Shown here: piece by piece, positions 1 through 11,454 of the stretch
How positions within the stretch are numbered: the stretch's first letter is position 1
How the letters are laid out: every line of letters begins with the position of its first letter
From: Girardinichthys multiradiatus
Taxonomy: Eukaryota > Chordata > Actinopteri > Cyprinodontiformes > Goodeidae
NCBI RefSeq assembly: GCF_021462225.1
Contig: NC_061818.1
Span: 17,071,462 to 17,135,461, forward strand
DNA: 64,000 nt
Direction of reading: 5' to 3'
Position numbers and translations under genes: made by a program
Notes under the pieces: generated by a model
Told to the model about the DNA's origin: nothing
Seen by the model: the letters and a program-made list of their open reading frames with translations, nothing else
The model's database searches: none

Positions 1-2573
1 GCTCCCAGATGACCTCGACACGAAGGCCGTACACAGTTTGGAGCACCTTGCTTCTCTCAACAGTCGCAGCGTAAAACTGTTCAAATGCGACCCCTCTCAA
101 CGGACACTTGTCATGAGGCATGTAACACTTTTTACAGTCGTGGAAAAAACAGCCGTAAAATTCGAACGCAACTTTGACACCGTTAATCTCTGCATACCCA
201 TCCACTGAATATGGACCAATTTTCTTTTCCCCCATGTTTAATGCATGTTCGATGTCAATTTTTCTGCTGTCTGAAATCCAGCCAAGCCATTGAATGGACG
301 TGCTGGAAAACGTCTTACTACTACGCCTGTAGTCCAGAGGTGAGGGGATGGCCAAGGTTTTAGGAGGAAGGAAATTGGTTACAAAAACCTTCATGCAGGC
401 TGAGGCTATCGTGACGCATTTAAGCGGATCCACACTTGTCTCCTTAAAGAACTCATCCCTGAATTTAACACAACCTTGATAAAGAAAGTCCACATCATTT
501 TTACAATAACGAAGAGATTCCTTCTCAAAGTCAAAGACCCCTTTGCTCGCTTCTCTTTACCAGCTGCTAAACACCTGTTCTTTAAGGCTCATGCGTTCTA
601 TAGCGTAGGAGGATGGAGGAGGAAAAGACCCCACTTACTGGAGATGTTGCTCAGACGAGAATAGGTGGGGGAAAAAACCTTTGGTCTTATCACTAAAACC
701 TAATGCTTTCGGCATCGCACTAAGCTTCATACACATGAAGGACAGGCTATCAATGAATTTTAACCTGTAATCAGGGTCGGTCAAACAGAGAACTTTACTT
801 TCCTGCATGATGAGATGAGGTTTAATGCCTAACTGCAGCATAGCTGTGAGAATCAGGTAGCTATCATACCCACGTGCATTATGAGCTATTAAGGTAAAAG
901 GTAAAGCCTCTGTACATCGGTCTCCTGAAATGGAGAAGTAATTTTTGGGTGCAATTCAATCCATAAGCATGCCATTCCTCACCTTTCAGCGTTTTAACAC
1001 AGACCAGATAGGGGATGTGCACACCGTTCTCGTCAATGAAGCATTCAAAATCATAAAAAAACAGTTTATCATCTAACTGATTACAGGCTTGGGCTGTTTG
1101 AATGTAACACAGATGACCATCGCACGTCACATCTAAATCAGGAGGTATATTCTCACCGCAAATACGGCATTTTACATTACACACGTGTGGTTTATCCTGC
1201 TTGCTGATTGGAATAACGTATATCCTTTTGCACACCTTGCACAGTTTTACCAACTCACAGTCACTCATGGGCCTGTCAGCACTAGGTCTTTTGCGGGGTT
1301 CCCTGTGTCTACTGAAACAAGAAGAGTTACGACAGATTCTGTGACAACCTGCACAGGCGACAGGTTCGTTAATTTCACGCATACACTGGTATGAGTGACA
1401 CACCGGACAATAGCCTTCACAATGGTGTGTGTGTGGCTTTTCATAGCCCCCGTAACAATATGCACAGATGTATCTCGATCCTATAAAACCCTTGAGATTT
1501 TTTATCCCATAGTAGTGACCTTGAAATAACAGCAGAAAGAGAGGGTTTGATCGATCAGGGAAACTGGTCTCAAATTTACACAGAGCTGCAGAGTCTGTAA
1601 CGGTTCTGTGAAACACTACAATTTTTCTCTTTAGAATGTTTTCAAATTTACCAATGTCGCTGAAAGTTACTGCTGTCTGATCATCTAAACCAGCCCTGTG
1701 TTGCCACTCCCTCCCCAGCTCTAAAGCCTGATTATCAGTAAGGTTAGAGTCAGAGACGTGTGCAAGACTTATGGCAAAGCATAACTGATTACCGATATTA
1801 TCTACAATATACAGGTGACATTTTTTCTTATTAATCAGTTCACAGTCTAACGTTCCTTTAACCTTACGTTTTGACCCTCCTGCAGGGTCATTAACTACCT
1901 GTAGAACAACTTCCAGGTTATTATCTGCAGGCATTTCAGCGTTGGACTGTACTAACTCATCCAGAAAATCCTCAAAAGCAGGCAGAATCATATTCCCATC
2001 ATCGTTAATGGTAAACGTGACGTTACGGTTCAGATTTTCCCCGACTAATTCTAGCTGCACAACATCGTTACGTCTGGCTAAAGATCTTGCAGTATCGGCT
2101 AATTCAGTGAGAATATGCATGATGTTTATATAGATTGTAGCAAGATCAGGAACATGACCAGGGCAGGGAGGCGGGATGGTAAAAGGTCTTCTTATTTCAA
2201 TGTTATTAAAACGTTCACGTTCAACAGTCACAGGAGGATCTCCCTCAATCTGATCAGGGTTGACTGCAACCTCTGGATTGAAATTGCCACCATGCTGCCC
2301 AGTATGATCAGCGGCGTGTGACGTTGAAGGAATTTGTAAGTCAGCTGATTCATTTTGCTGACGGCTGGATGGTGCTCTATTTAAATCTTCAACAGCAGGT
2401 TCTAATGAGCTAAAAAAGTCACCGTACAGATTTTGATTTATTACATTTTCACTGTTAGCAGGAGATGCATTTAACCCGATGTTATCTGCTACATCAGCAT
2501 TAACAGGAATTTCATTAAGATGAGCAACAACATTCCTTATCTCATTCAGCGCATGTGTGATCTGGCTTTCCAT
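1..2573 (-). pseudogene. Protein-primed family B DNA polymerase (Polinton/adintovirus-like), N-terminal and exonuclease part, decayed
   Basis: Reading leftwards from an ATG at 2573, an open stretch of 564 codons runs to 879. Its first ~200 residues are acidic and low complexity. A globular region follows, then Cys/His-rich zinc-binding clusters at roughly residues 365-480, and then the exonuclease I motif 'FYDFECF' near residue 505. The frame breaks around 900. The exonuclease II-type motif 'HNARGYD' follows in another frame near 860-890. That frame has in-frame TAA stops at 635-637 and 557-559, yet homologous-looking sequence continues, with an exonuclease III-type 'YCKNDVDF' near 480-515. 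Sequence up to position 1 still looks coding. The palm domain with its catalytic aspartates would lie beyond the left edge, so it cannot be judged. Known family role: replication of self-synthesising Polinton/Maverick elements or adintoviruses. One frameshift and two stops argue for a fossil copy. Confidence 0.8.
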
Positions 2574-2625
2574 ATTAACATGAGTATCAGAAGAAGAAGA
2601 AGACCCAGGGATCAGTTTAAATTAC

Positions 2626-3766
2626 CTTGATATCAGCGCAATGTTTCACTAACAATGTCTGACATGCTGCCAGAAGCGTTAAACATGATGCTTTACTACA
2701 ACGGTCACGTAAGGATAGGGGAGCTCTCTGTCTGCGCTGTTGCTGTCCAGGTCTCGATGAAATCCGCTCCACCATCAACGTTGCCTCTGGAAAGATAAAG
2801 AAAAAAATAAATTAATGAAATATGCGAATTAATTCAGTAGGTAAATGAGTATAAGAAGAATTAAACTTACCATTCAATAAACCTCTAACAAGCCTCGCCC
2901 TGGTATACAGAGCACAGAGTCGCTGTCTTTTCCTCAATTTAAGATATTCTGTGAAACAAAATAAAGTTACCTTACAATGCAGGTCTTTTGAAAAAAAAAA
3001 TCTTGTTTCTGTGAAGATTTGGATAGAACAGAATTTGAATATAACTATAACTTACTCCACGGGGTATTTGAACGGTTCCGGGCGGTTCCAGCTCTTCATG
3101 CACTGAACTGGTACAGTTCTGCTGAATGTTATCGATGCTTGGATTCTGGTTTAAATCATCCGATATATCTGTAAAATATTTTATCAGGGGTTAAAACAAG
3201 TCTGCAATATCGCATAGACCTGTGAAAACATATGCTTAGAAATATATATATGTATATATTTATTTTTTTTACTTACTCTCCTCTTCCGGAGCTGTTAATT
3301 TTTCCGGCGCACGGTCAGGTGACTGTGGCGCATGAATGGCTTCACCCTCTATTTCATGTTTAGCTGGGATCGGATTGTCTTTTTTAAAGACAAGTTTCCG
3401 TCTCAACTTTGATTTTTTCGGAGGCAGACGGTTACAAACGCTGACCTCTCCAACGTTCAGGAATACGTCTCTTGTTAAATCTGTAAGTAGAATTTATCTC
3501 ATTTATTTTTTAAATCACAAAATAGCATTCACCAGTTGACTAAACTAGATGTTGTTGTTGCAGTTAATAATTACCATAGTCAGACTGTGTAAAAACGATA
3601 CCATCCAGCTCATCACTCGTGGGTTCTAAAGAATATAAGTTAAACATTATTATTATCCAACGAGCTTTCACAAGCACTTAAAGAATTCTTAAAGACAAAT
3701 ACTTACTACTGAAGATTGCGTTGTATCTTTCGATAGAACCAGAATGTTCACCACCTTCTTCGTTTC
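2626..3766 (-). other. Chain of six exon-like blocks, candidate spliced 5' part of the polymerase gene or a separate small gene
   Basis: On the minus strand, blocks with acceptor and donor signals lie at 3766-3707, 3625-3575, 3480-3277, 3168-3056, 2948-2871 and 2786-2626. The four donors at 3706, 3276, 3055 and 2870 read GTAAG; those at 3574 and 2625 read GTAAT. Each block has one open frame that starts with two bases and, except for 3168-3056 and the last, ends with one, so they join in phase 1. The strong donor of 3168-3056 gives phase 0; a weaker GT five bases earlier would restore phase 1. The last block ends on a codon boundary. After a 64-bp putative intron, an acceptor at 2562/2561 would enter the 564-codon polymerase ORF in frame; without that splice the frame stops after two more codons. 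Block 3480-3277 carries a basic, NLS-like stretch 'PPKKSKLRRKLVFKK'. The first exon is not identified. Function unknown. Confidence 0.45.
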
Positions 3767-3916
3767 CTGAAATATTTTCCTACATTTTTTTTTTCAGCTT
3801 CTCCTTACAAGTGTTCTAAAAATATTTCAGTGTAATTGGTTAAAAATAAACTTTTAGCTACCAGATTTGAAGCCGATCTCCCAGTAAAGATTGCGTTGTA
3901 TCTCTCGATAGAACCA
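3713..3916. repeat. Duplicated 29-bp exon segment
   Basis: The segments 3713-3741 and 3888-3916 match in 28 of 29 bases. The first lies inside the exon-like block 3766-3707. The second lies in an open stretch ending in a GTAGC donor-like site at 3861. This suggests a local exon duplication at the 5' end of the exon chain. Confidence 0.6.
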
Positions 3917-4009
3917 GGGATGACTGACTACGCCACCTTCAGCGCGCTTAGTTACGCACCTTGGCCACACCCCCCCCGAGACACCTCAGCAACAGCGCAG
4001 ACGCGTTAA

Positions 4010-4330
4010 TTCAATAAAGAGGGGATGGGAATTGTCAGACAATGCTCCAGACTTATAGCCAGGAAAATAGCACTTTCCTCTTAATTACTTTTGACTACAG
4101 TTGGTGTGAAGACTGTCTGAGACAATACACAAGAAACACCTGCGGATGTCTGAGGTCTGGTCATCTATTCATTAAACAGTGGATGTGTATTGTCAGACAA
4201 TGCTCCTTATAGCCAGACTTATAGCCAGGAAAATAGCACTTTCCTCTTAATTACTTTTGACTACAGTTGGTGTGAAGACTGCCTGAGACAATACACAAGA
4301 TGTCTGCCTTAATTCAATAAACAGTGACTG
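4010..4330. repeat. Direct tandem repeat of about 150-158 bp
   Basis: The block 4031-4134 recurs almost unchanged at 4189-4300, apart from an extra 'cttatagccaga' in the second copy. Each copy is preceded by a short 'attcaataaa'-like motif, and a third, partial motif lies at 4312. It sits just upstream, in minus orientation, of the exon chain, so it may belong to its promoter or 5' region. No protein is evident. Confidence 0.8.
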
Positions 4331-4620
4331 AGGATTTTATAACCTTTATTTTTTATTTTTTCAGTTCATTTATTTCACTGTTTTTTAGATCATCTCTACA
4401 ACAGAAGCCAATTCATCCTTCTTTTCTAAATAACATCTAAATAACCCCTGTGTTAAAACAAAATGAATTTACAATTCTGTCAGGTTCTCTCTTTTTATCA
4501 GAATTTTGTGTGACGTGCCTGCATCAACCTGAGTGACCTTTTAAAGTGGATAAACTACATGTTTTGTTTTTAGATGTAAAAAACATCTAAAAACATACAA
4601 TTAGAAAGATTCGCTTCCTT

Positions 4621-4708
4621 GTAATGACAACATCCGGCTAATGACACCATCCGGTTAATGACAACATCCGATTAATGACAACATCCGATTAATGATGATA
4701 TCCGGTTA
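4621..4708. repeat. Short minisatellite, 17-bp unit, about five copies
   Basis: Units of the form 'atgacaacatccggtta' follow one another with small changes (ccggtta, ccgatta). Nothing marks it as functional. Confidence 0.85.
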
Positions 4709-6335
4709 TGTCACAGGAAGGCCCAGCCACCGGAAGTCCCGCACACCTGTCAAAATTTTCACACCTCGTTTGATTGAAGGATGTACATTTAGTCTCTACA
4801 GTGGTCACCTTTTAAGAAAGCACCTGAGAGAAGCAATTTATTTTTCTGACAACAGTCAAGGTATGATTTTATTGAATGCTATTTAAGTCTCTTATGGGAT
4901 GTTATTGTTGTCGTGTAGAGTATGCAGTGCTTTTTTAACAATTCTGTATCTGTTTTTAAGAGAAATTTGTGGTGGCCTGCTTCTGTAAGGAAGGCAGACA
5001 AGCATTCAGGAGTCACTACCATTGCCCAATGTCCAACTCTCTTGTAATCACACGGTCCTTGAACTTCATAAAGCATTTACAAGACATACATGGTAGGTAG
5101 TTTTTTTGCAGCAAAACATTCAAGTCTCCATGGTAATCCAGATCATCAAGCAGTAATTTGCTGAAAGAAAAAATCTAAAGTACTCACCAAATAATTTCAT
5201 TCAGTGCTTAGAAAACTTCCTTTTCATGGTATAACCTATAGCATTAATAAATCCATTGGTTAAGTGTATTGAAAATGTCTGTCTCCTGCAGGTACTGCAT
5301 CAGAGAAAAAGAATTAAAAAAACTGAATTTAAAAATGCTGTTGAACCTGTAATTTTAATATAGCTGTTGTCAAAATGTGTTTTTGTAGGTTGTGATACAG
5401 TGGTTGCAAAGAAGCAACATGTGCCGATATTAAGCAGAAACTGTGCTTATGAAGACCAAGTCTGTCAAGGAAAATGACGGGTGACTAACATTTGAGGATG
5501 AAGACCTATGTATACACCAGTCAGGATAGAGTGCAATACTGGCTCATTTACTGATTGTTATTTTGCTTTCAGAGATGAGGAAATGACAACAGAAGCCAAA
5601 GGCACAGAAAAGGTTAAACATTTTTTCAACAGCAGCCACTTGATGGAACCACCTACTGTTTCTTTAGTAACTCATAGGCATTTGTGTGTACATAGTTTCA
5701 CTAAAGTTTTGACTGTTATTAAATGGCACAGGTATCCAATAATATGGGATTGATAGAGCTTTGATTATGTAAAGCATATATGATAGTATACAAATATAGG
5801 CTAATTTGCAATACTGTAACAATATTAAGAAGTAACAGCATCCACATACTCAATACCCTCAACAAACTGCCAAAAAACAACATTTGGGGGTAGAGTCACA
5901 CTTCCAAAAGTACTTGACATGGACAACCCTGAACAAACTGAAACCCTCAAGGCCATAAAGAACTGGGAGGATGAATACAATGACAGCTCTCCAGTTGAAC
6001 TTTTAACTTTTGTTTTTGAAAAAAAGGAGGACTACGAAATATTTTGCTCAGAAATTATTGATGTACAAAATCTAAACATTGTTGCTAGGTTTGAGGAAGA
6101 CTAATTAGTCTTTGTGGACACTAAATCATCATCATTTAGCATCCCTTTTTCTTCATATGCAATTCCTGTTACATGTGTCTAAACATGCAATACAGACAAT
6201 TATAGAAGAATGAAATGAAATTTTGGCCTCCTCCAAATGTTATACATCTGCAGTCCTCAAAGAGGTCTTTCAAAGCATAATATTGAAATTGGAGAAGATG
6301 TTCTTCAGATGTTCTTCAGCAGATAAGCAATTTGG
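4709..6335. other. Stretch without a recognised gene
   Basis: AT-rich sequence with only short open frames. The best is 5919-6104 on the plus strand: 61 codons, acidic, starting 'MDNPEQTETLKAIKNWEDEY'. I do not recognise it and it has no neighbouring coding continuation. It could be the last exon of a decayed transposon or host gene, or chance. Confidence 0.5.
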
Positions 6336-6571
6336 CCATTTGGCAAGATGCAATAGCCTACAAAAAGGCTAGAGCCATCAAGGGATATTGTTTCAATGAG
6401 GGGGTGTACATGGTCTTCATCAGTGCTTAGGTAGGCAGAGCATGCCAAAGTAACATCCGCATCAATGGCATTACCCAAGGGATCATAAAAAAACGTTGCT
6501 CAAAGCATCACATTGCCTCTGTTGATAACACTGAATATTTACCCTGCGCAGTCAAACCTATTATAACTGGA
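6336..6571. repeat. Unclassified interspersed repeat X, copy 1, left part
   Basis: Nearly identical to 19381-19617. It continues on the far side of the Gypsy element at 12061-12420, which matches 19613-20009. The minus strand of this part contains an open frame ('FFYDPLGNAIDVDVTLA...') shared with the second copy. I do not recognise the protein. Confidence 0.85.
6567..6571. repeat. Target site duplication (CTGGA), left
   Basis: CTGGA precedes the TG terminus of the Gypsy element at 6572 and recurs at 12061-12065 after its CA terminus. The unoccupied site is visible in the second copy of repeat X at about 19613-19617. Confidence 0.9.
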
Positions 6572-6870
6572 TGTAACGATGATGCAACTCAACCAGAACC
6601 CAAAACGCAGCCAGACAAGAGAATGGTTAACCAAAAGTTTTAATATAAAAAATAATAATAATAATTGGGTAGAAGAGGTTCCACTGAAGCGGTCAGACAG
6701 GAAGGACAGGAATGGAGGTTTATCAGGGAATTGAAATCCAGCTGGGGAGGAAGGGGAGGTGGACAACAGGAGGTCTTGGGGGTTCCAGGAACAAACAGGA
6801 GACAGAGAATATTTCCACCAACCAGATGCAGAAGCGGGAGACAATCCAAGGTAAAGCACTGGAGGGTTTC
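6572..6870 (-). repeat. Gypsy 3' LTR, truncated
   Basis: Matches the first 299 bp (plus-strand order) of the right LTR, then jumps directly into integrase coding sequence. About 307 bp of LTR and the adjoining pol end are missing. Confidence 0.9.
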
Positions 6871-7546
6871 AAAACCTGGATGACCTTACAGGTTTGACCT
6901 TGGAGACATGAAAAGTGGGGTGCACACGTAATGAAGAAGGTAGACTGAGACGCACAGCTAGTGGGTTAATGACCTTGGCAATAGGAAAAGGACCCACAAA
7001 ACGGGGTGCCAACTTGCGATTCTCTACCTTGATGGGTAAATCCTTAGTGGATAACCAGACCTTCTGACCCACCAGGTATCTTGGAGCTTGGGATCTGTGA
7101 CGGTTGGCATTACGGGCATAGACAGCTGAGGTCTTGCAGAGAGATGCTCTTGTCTTTCTCCAGACTCTGAGACAACGACGTGCTGTTAAATGGGCAGCAG
7201 GAACCTGGGTAACCCCTTCCTGAACAGAGAGAATAGGCGGTTGATAGCCATAAACAACATGAAATGGTGACAGACTTGTGGCACTTGATGGTAATCCATT
7301 GATGGCGTACTCCACCCATGGTAAATTCTGTGACCAGCGACTGGGAGCATCCATGCATAGGATGCGTAATTTGGTCTCAACTTCCTGATTCATCCTTTCT
7401 GTCTGGCCGTCCGTCTGAGGATGGAAACCTGAAGAAAGGCTGACGTCAATGCCAAGAAGGGTGCAAAACTCACCCCAGAAACAGGAAGTGAACTGAGGTC
7501 CTCTATCTGAAACGATGTTACGGGGAATGCCATGAAGTCTAAACAC
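6869..7546 (-). pseudogene. Gypsy integrase, C-terminal half
   Basis: 225 codons start within the integrase core ('[16 protein letters not shown]', second catalytic Asp region). They include '[15 protein letters not shown]' with the family's Glu and continue to the '[11 protein letters not shown]' segment that normally precedes a chromodomain. The chromodomain is absent because the frame meets the deletion joining it to the LTR. The upstream half of the same domain is at 8088-8870, separated by the insertion at about 7555-8120. Confidence 0.9.
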
Positions 7547-7554
7547 CTCTCAAG

Positions 7555-8120
7555 TCAAGCTATTAGTAATGTAATTTAAATGGGGTTTTCCTTGTTTTTA
7601 ATAGATCAATTCTTTGATCACGCCTGGGTAACTGTCTTAAAATATATTTTTTTTCTTACTCTAGAGCTGATCACAATGCCTAAAGCTTCCACGATAATAA
7701 AAAAAAAAAAAAAAAGTTAGAAAATGTATGCCAACTGTTCTGATGAATATTCTGTTTGCGTTCACAACATTTTGTATGCTGTGTTTTCTTTATTTTGGAT
7801 TCTGAATTGCAGCTTTTAAACCGACATGCCATGATCTTGGTGAAGTTCATGAATGCAGGTTTAAATGCCTTGAAATGTATTTTAATTCTCTTTCAAATGA
7901 AACCATTTGCTTTAGCATATGAACTCCTTTAAAAAAACTCAAACATCTTTGAGTTAGACCAACTTCAATTAATCTGCTGCCAGTCAAACAATTTGTTTTC
8001 CACCAGAGGGGCTGTCCTCCAAGAAATATACATCTACTAAGGTTGCTTATTATTAATATCTAACCCGCATGGTGACTGTACACATAATCACAATATAGAG
8101 TTCTGAGCCAGTCTGTGGTT
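7555..8120. other. Insertion of unknown origin inside the Gypsy integrase
   Basis: AT-rich sequence interrupts the integrase core between its first and second catalytic Asp regions. It has no ORF, TIR or LTR that I recognise. Boundaries are inferred from where integrase homology stops on either side and may be off by about 20 bp. Confidence 0.7.
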
Positions 8121-10496
8121 GCTGTTACCCTCAAGAGCTGAGGGTAACTTGCGGAGAGGAATGAGGTGGGTCATCTTGGAAAATCTGTCAACCACAGTGA
8201 GGAGTACAGTGTTACCATGAGAAGGAGGTAGGCCGGTGACAAAATCCATAGAGATGTGGGACCATGGTCGGTGTGGAATAGGAAGAGGCCTTAGTAGACC
8301 GGCTGGAGGGCGTCTTGAGGGCTTAACTCTGGAGCAGGTGGTACATGCTGACACAAACTCTCGCGTGTCCTTTCTGAGTGTGGGCCACCAGAAACCTGAC
8401 TGGACCACTGCCAGGGTCCTAGTAATACCTGGGTGACAGAAAAGTTTAGAGCCATGACAGAACTGAAGGACTTTAGACACCATTTCCTCAGGAACATACA
8501 GAAGTCCCTTAGGACACTGAACAGGAGGTGGTTCTCTCTGATGACTCCTCTTGAGCAGGCTTTCGATACTGGTAAGAGCTAGCCTGGTCTTGGGGGAAAG
8601 GATGTAGTCGTGATCAACAGAATCAGAAGGACAGACAGAAAACTGATGAAGTCTAGAAAGTGCATCAGGCTTGATGTTCTTGCTGCCAGGTCGATAGGCT
8701 AGGGTGAAGTTAAATCTACTAAAAAATAGTGACCATCTAGCCTGGCGTGGGTTAAGTCTCTTGGCAGATTTGAGATATTCCAGGTTCTTATGGTCTGTCC
8801 ACACAGTAAAAGGATGTGTGGATCCCTCAAGCCAGTGCCTCCATTCCTCTAACGCTAGTTTGATAGCCAATCATTCTCTGTTCCCAACATCATAGTTTCT
8901 CTCGGAGGTCGAAAGCCGGCGAGAAAAAAAAGCACAAGGATGTAACCTAGCATCGTCTGAAAACCTTTGCGACAGGACAGCGCCAACCCCAGTCTCCGAG
9001 GCATCAACCTCCACAACAAAAGGGTTCGATGAATCTGGAAAACGCAGAATAGGAGCTTAGGTAAAGAGACGTTTTAGTTTGTCAAAGGCCTGTTTGGCTT
9101 CTGAGGACCATTTGAACTGAGTCTTTATAGAAGTGAGTTGATAAAGAGGGGCGGCCACAGAACTATAACCCTTGATAAAACGGCGGTAAAAATTGGCAAA
9201 CCCAAGAAAACGTTGAAGTTCCTTCAAACTGGATGGGTCAGGCCACTCCAGGACTGCAGCCACCTTTGAGGGATCCATGTGAATTCTGCCAGGAGCTATG
9301 ACAAAGCCCAGAAAGGATACAGATGATTGATGGAATGAACATTTCTCGGCCTTAACAAATAGTTTATTTTGGAGAAGCCTGAGAAGAACCTCACGAACAT
9401 GTTTGATATGGGTAGAAAGATCCTTTGAAAAAATTAAGATGTCATCAAGGTATACAAAAACAAATCTGTTTAGCATGTCCCTTAAAACATCATTAATCAA
9501 TGCCTGGAAGACGGCTGGGGCATTGGTGAGCCCGAAAGGCATGACCAAGTATTCATAATGACCTGAAGGGGTGTTAAAAGCTGTCTTCCATTCGTCTTCT
9601 TCTCTTATGCGGACCAGATGGTAGGCATTACGCAGATCCAGTTTGGTGAAGACAGTACTACCTTGAAGGAGCTCAAAAGCAGAAGTCATGAGAGGTAGAG
9701 GGTATCTGTTCTTGACTGTAATTTCGTTTAGACCTCGATAATCGATGCATGGTCTAAGTGAACCATCCTTCTTGCCAACAAAGAAGAATCCTGCACCTGC
9801 AGGAGAAGAAGACTTTCTGATAAGTCCTGCCTTGAGGGCGTCAGAAATGTATTCCTCCATTGCCTCTCTCTCAGGACCTGTAATGGAATAGATTCTGCCT
9901 CGAGGAGGGGTAGTACCAGGGAGAAGGTCAATGGCACAGTCGTACTCTCTATGGGGTGGTAGAGAAGTGGCCTTAGATTTGTTAAATACCTCACACAAAT
10001 CATGATAAATCTTAGGGACCTTAGACAAGTCTGGATAAACAAGGTTGATCTCACAGGGAGATGTCAAGATAGCGGCTTCCCGCAAACAATTAGTAGAGCA
10101 TGATGGCCCCCAAGACTGAACCTCACCAGTGAACCAGTTGATGACTGGACTGTGTTTGATGAGCCAGGGGCGTCCCAGAATCACAGGAATCTCTGGAGAC
10201 CTGGTTAGCAGAAACATGATCCTGTCGTGGTGGTTTCCTGAAATGAGTACAGAAACAGGCTTAGTGCAGCAAGTTGCTTGATCAATGAGATGCCCATCAA
10301 TAGCAAAAATCTCACGTGGTCTCTCTAGAAGTTCCAACTCCAGTGCAAGCTTGTGAGCTAGGCTGACATCAATAAAGTTAGCATCAGCCCCAGAGTCAAT
10401 GAAAACAGGTACCTCCTTATTTTCAGGAGAGTCAGGAAATCTGATGGTGCACCGATTATGGGGAGGGTTCTGAGACCTGAGGATAGGGCTCAGCAA
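8088..10496 (-). pseudogene. Gypsy pol: protease, reverse transcriptase, RNase H, start of integrase
   Basis: A single reading frame from 10496 to 8088 is interrupted by in-frame stops at about 9057 and 8875. It carries the aspartic protease motif '[10 protein letters not shown]' (near residue 34), RT with 'YLDD' at residues 349-352, and the Gypsy-type RNase H region with '[12 protein letters not shown]'. The integrase follows, with its HHCC zinc region ('CHPGITRT...CTTC') and the first catalytic Asp in 'MDFVTGLPP'. The order PR-RT-RH-IN fits Ty3/Gypsy. Sequence between the two stops is still recognisable RNase H, so these are point lesions, not deletions. It lies in a different frame from gag, as is usual for programmed frameshift or readthrough, but the signal itself was not identified. 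Confidence 0.9.
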
Positions 10497-10510
10497 AGAC
10501 CTCCCGAACT

Positions 10511-11438
10511 TTACTGAGCCTGCCCTTTTAACGGACAGTTAAAGGCCCAATGATTCCTCTCTCCACAATAAAAACATAGTTGATTCCTGAATCTCCTATC
10601 CCTCTCTTCAGTGGAGAGTCGGGTCCTGCCCAGTTGCATGGGCTCCTCAGTGTTAACAGGAGGAGGAGTGAAGACTTGGGGCATAGTGCTTGAACTGACC
10701 TGGACGGTTGAGACTCGTCTTTGATAGTTAGATGATGACCTCTCCCTCTTACGTTCACGAAGGCGTTGGTCAATCCGTGTGGCCAGCCTTTCTAAGGCCT
10801 CGTGGGTCTTGGGAGGGTCACGGGTAGCAATTTCATCCTTGATATCATCTGACAGACCCTGGTAAAAAACGTCAAACAGGGCTTCATTATTCCAAAAACA
10901 ACTAGACTTCAAGGCATGGAAATTGATAATGTAGTCAGTAACAGGTCGAGAGCCCTGTCTGAGAGAGAACAGTCTCCTGGCAGCCTCTCTCTCAGGTCGA
11001 ATAGGATCAAAAACACTCTTCATCTCATCAGAAAACTCTATAAATGAGTCACAGCAGTCAGCATCATTCTCCCACTCAGAAGTTCCCCAAAGCTTAGCTT
11101 TACCAGACAGTAGAGAGATTGTATAGGCCACCTTGGCAAGTTCCGAAGGAAAGGCAGTGGGCTGGAGTTCAAATAGCAGGGAACACTGGGTCAAAAAAGG
11201 TCTGCATTGTTCAGGATCCCCATTAAAACGCTCAGGGGGGGGGGAGCTTAGGCTTGTTGTTTACGTTAGCCGTCGGAGTAACAGTAGAGGGGAGTGGTTG
11301 AGCAACTGAGGAACTAGCTTGGACCTGGGTGATTTTAAGAGAAGAAAGTCCCCGTAAAAGCTCCTGGACATTTCTTTCTAGGCCAGTAATAGCCCCCTCT
11401 ACTTTAGAACACCAATCGGGATTCGGCTGTAGGTTCAT
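10511..11438 (-). pseudogene. Gypsy gag with a CCHC zinc knuckle, frameshifted
   Basis: Starts 'MNLQPNPDWCSKVEG' at 11438, only about 17 bp after the 5' LTR. After about 68 codons the frame is lost in a run of ten G at about 11237-11246 and resumes as 227 codons from 11194. The second part contains the capsid-like region and a CX2CX4HX4C zinc knuckle '[14 protein letters not shown]' near its end. The G-run suggests a slippage lesion, or a sequencing artefact. Confidence 0.88.
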
Positions 11439-11454
11439 ACTGGCGAGATTGTAC

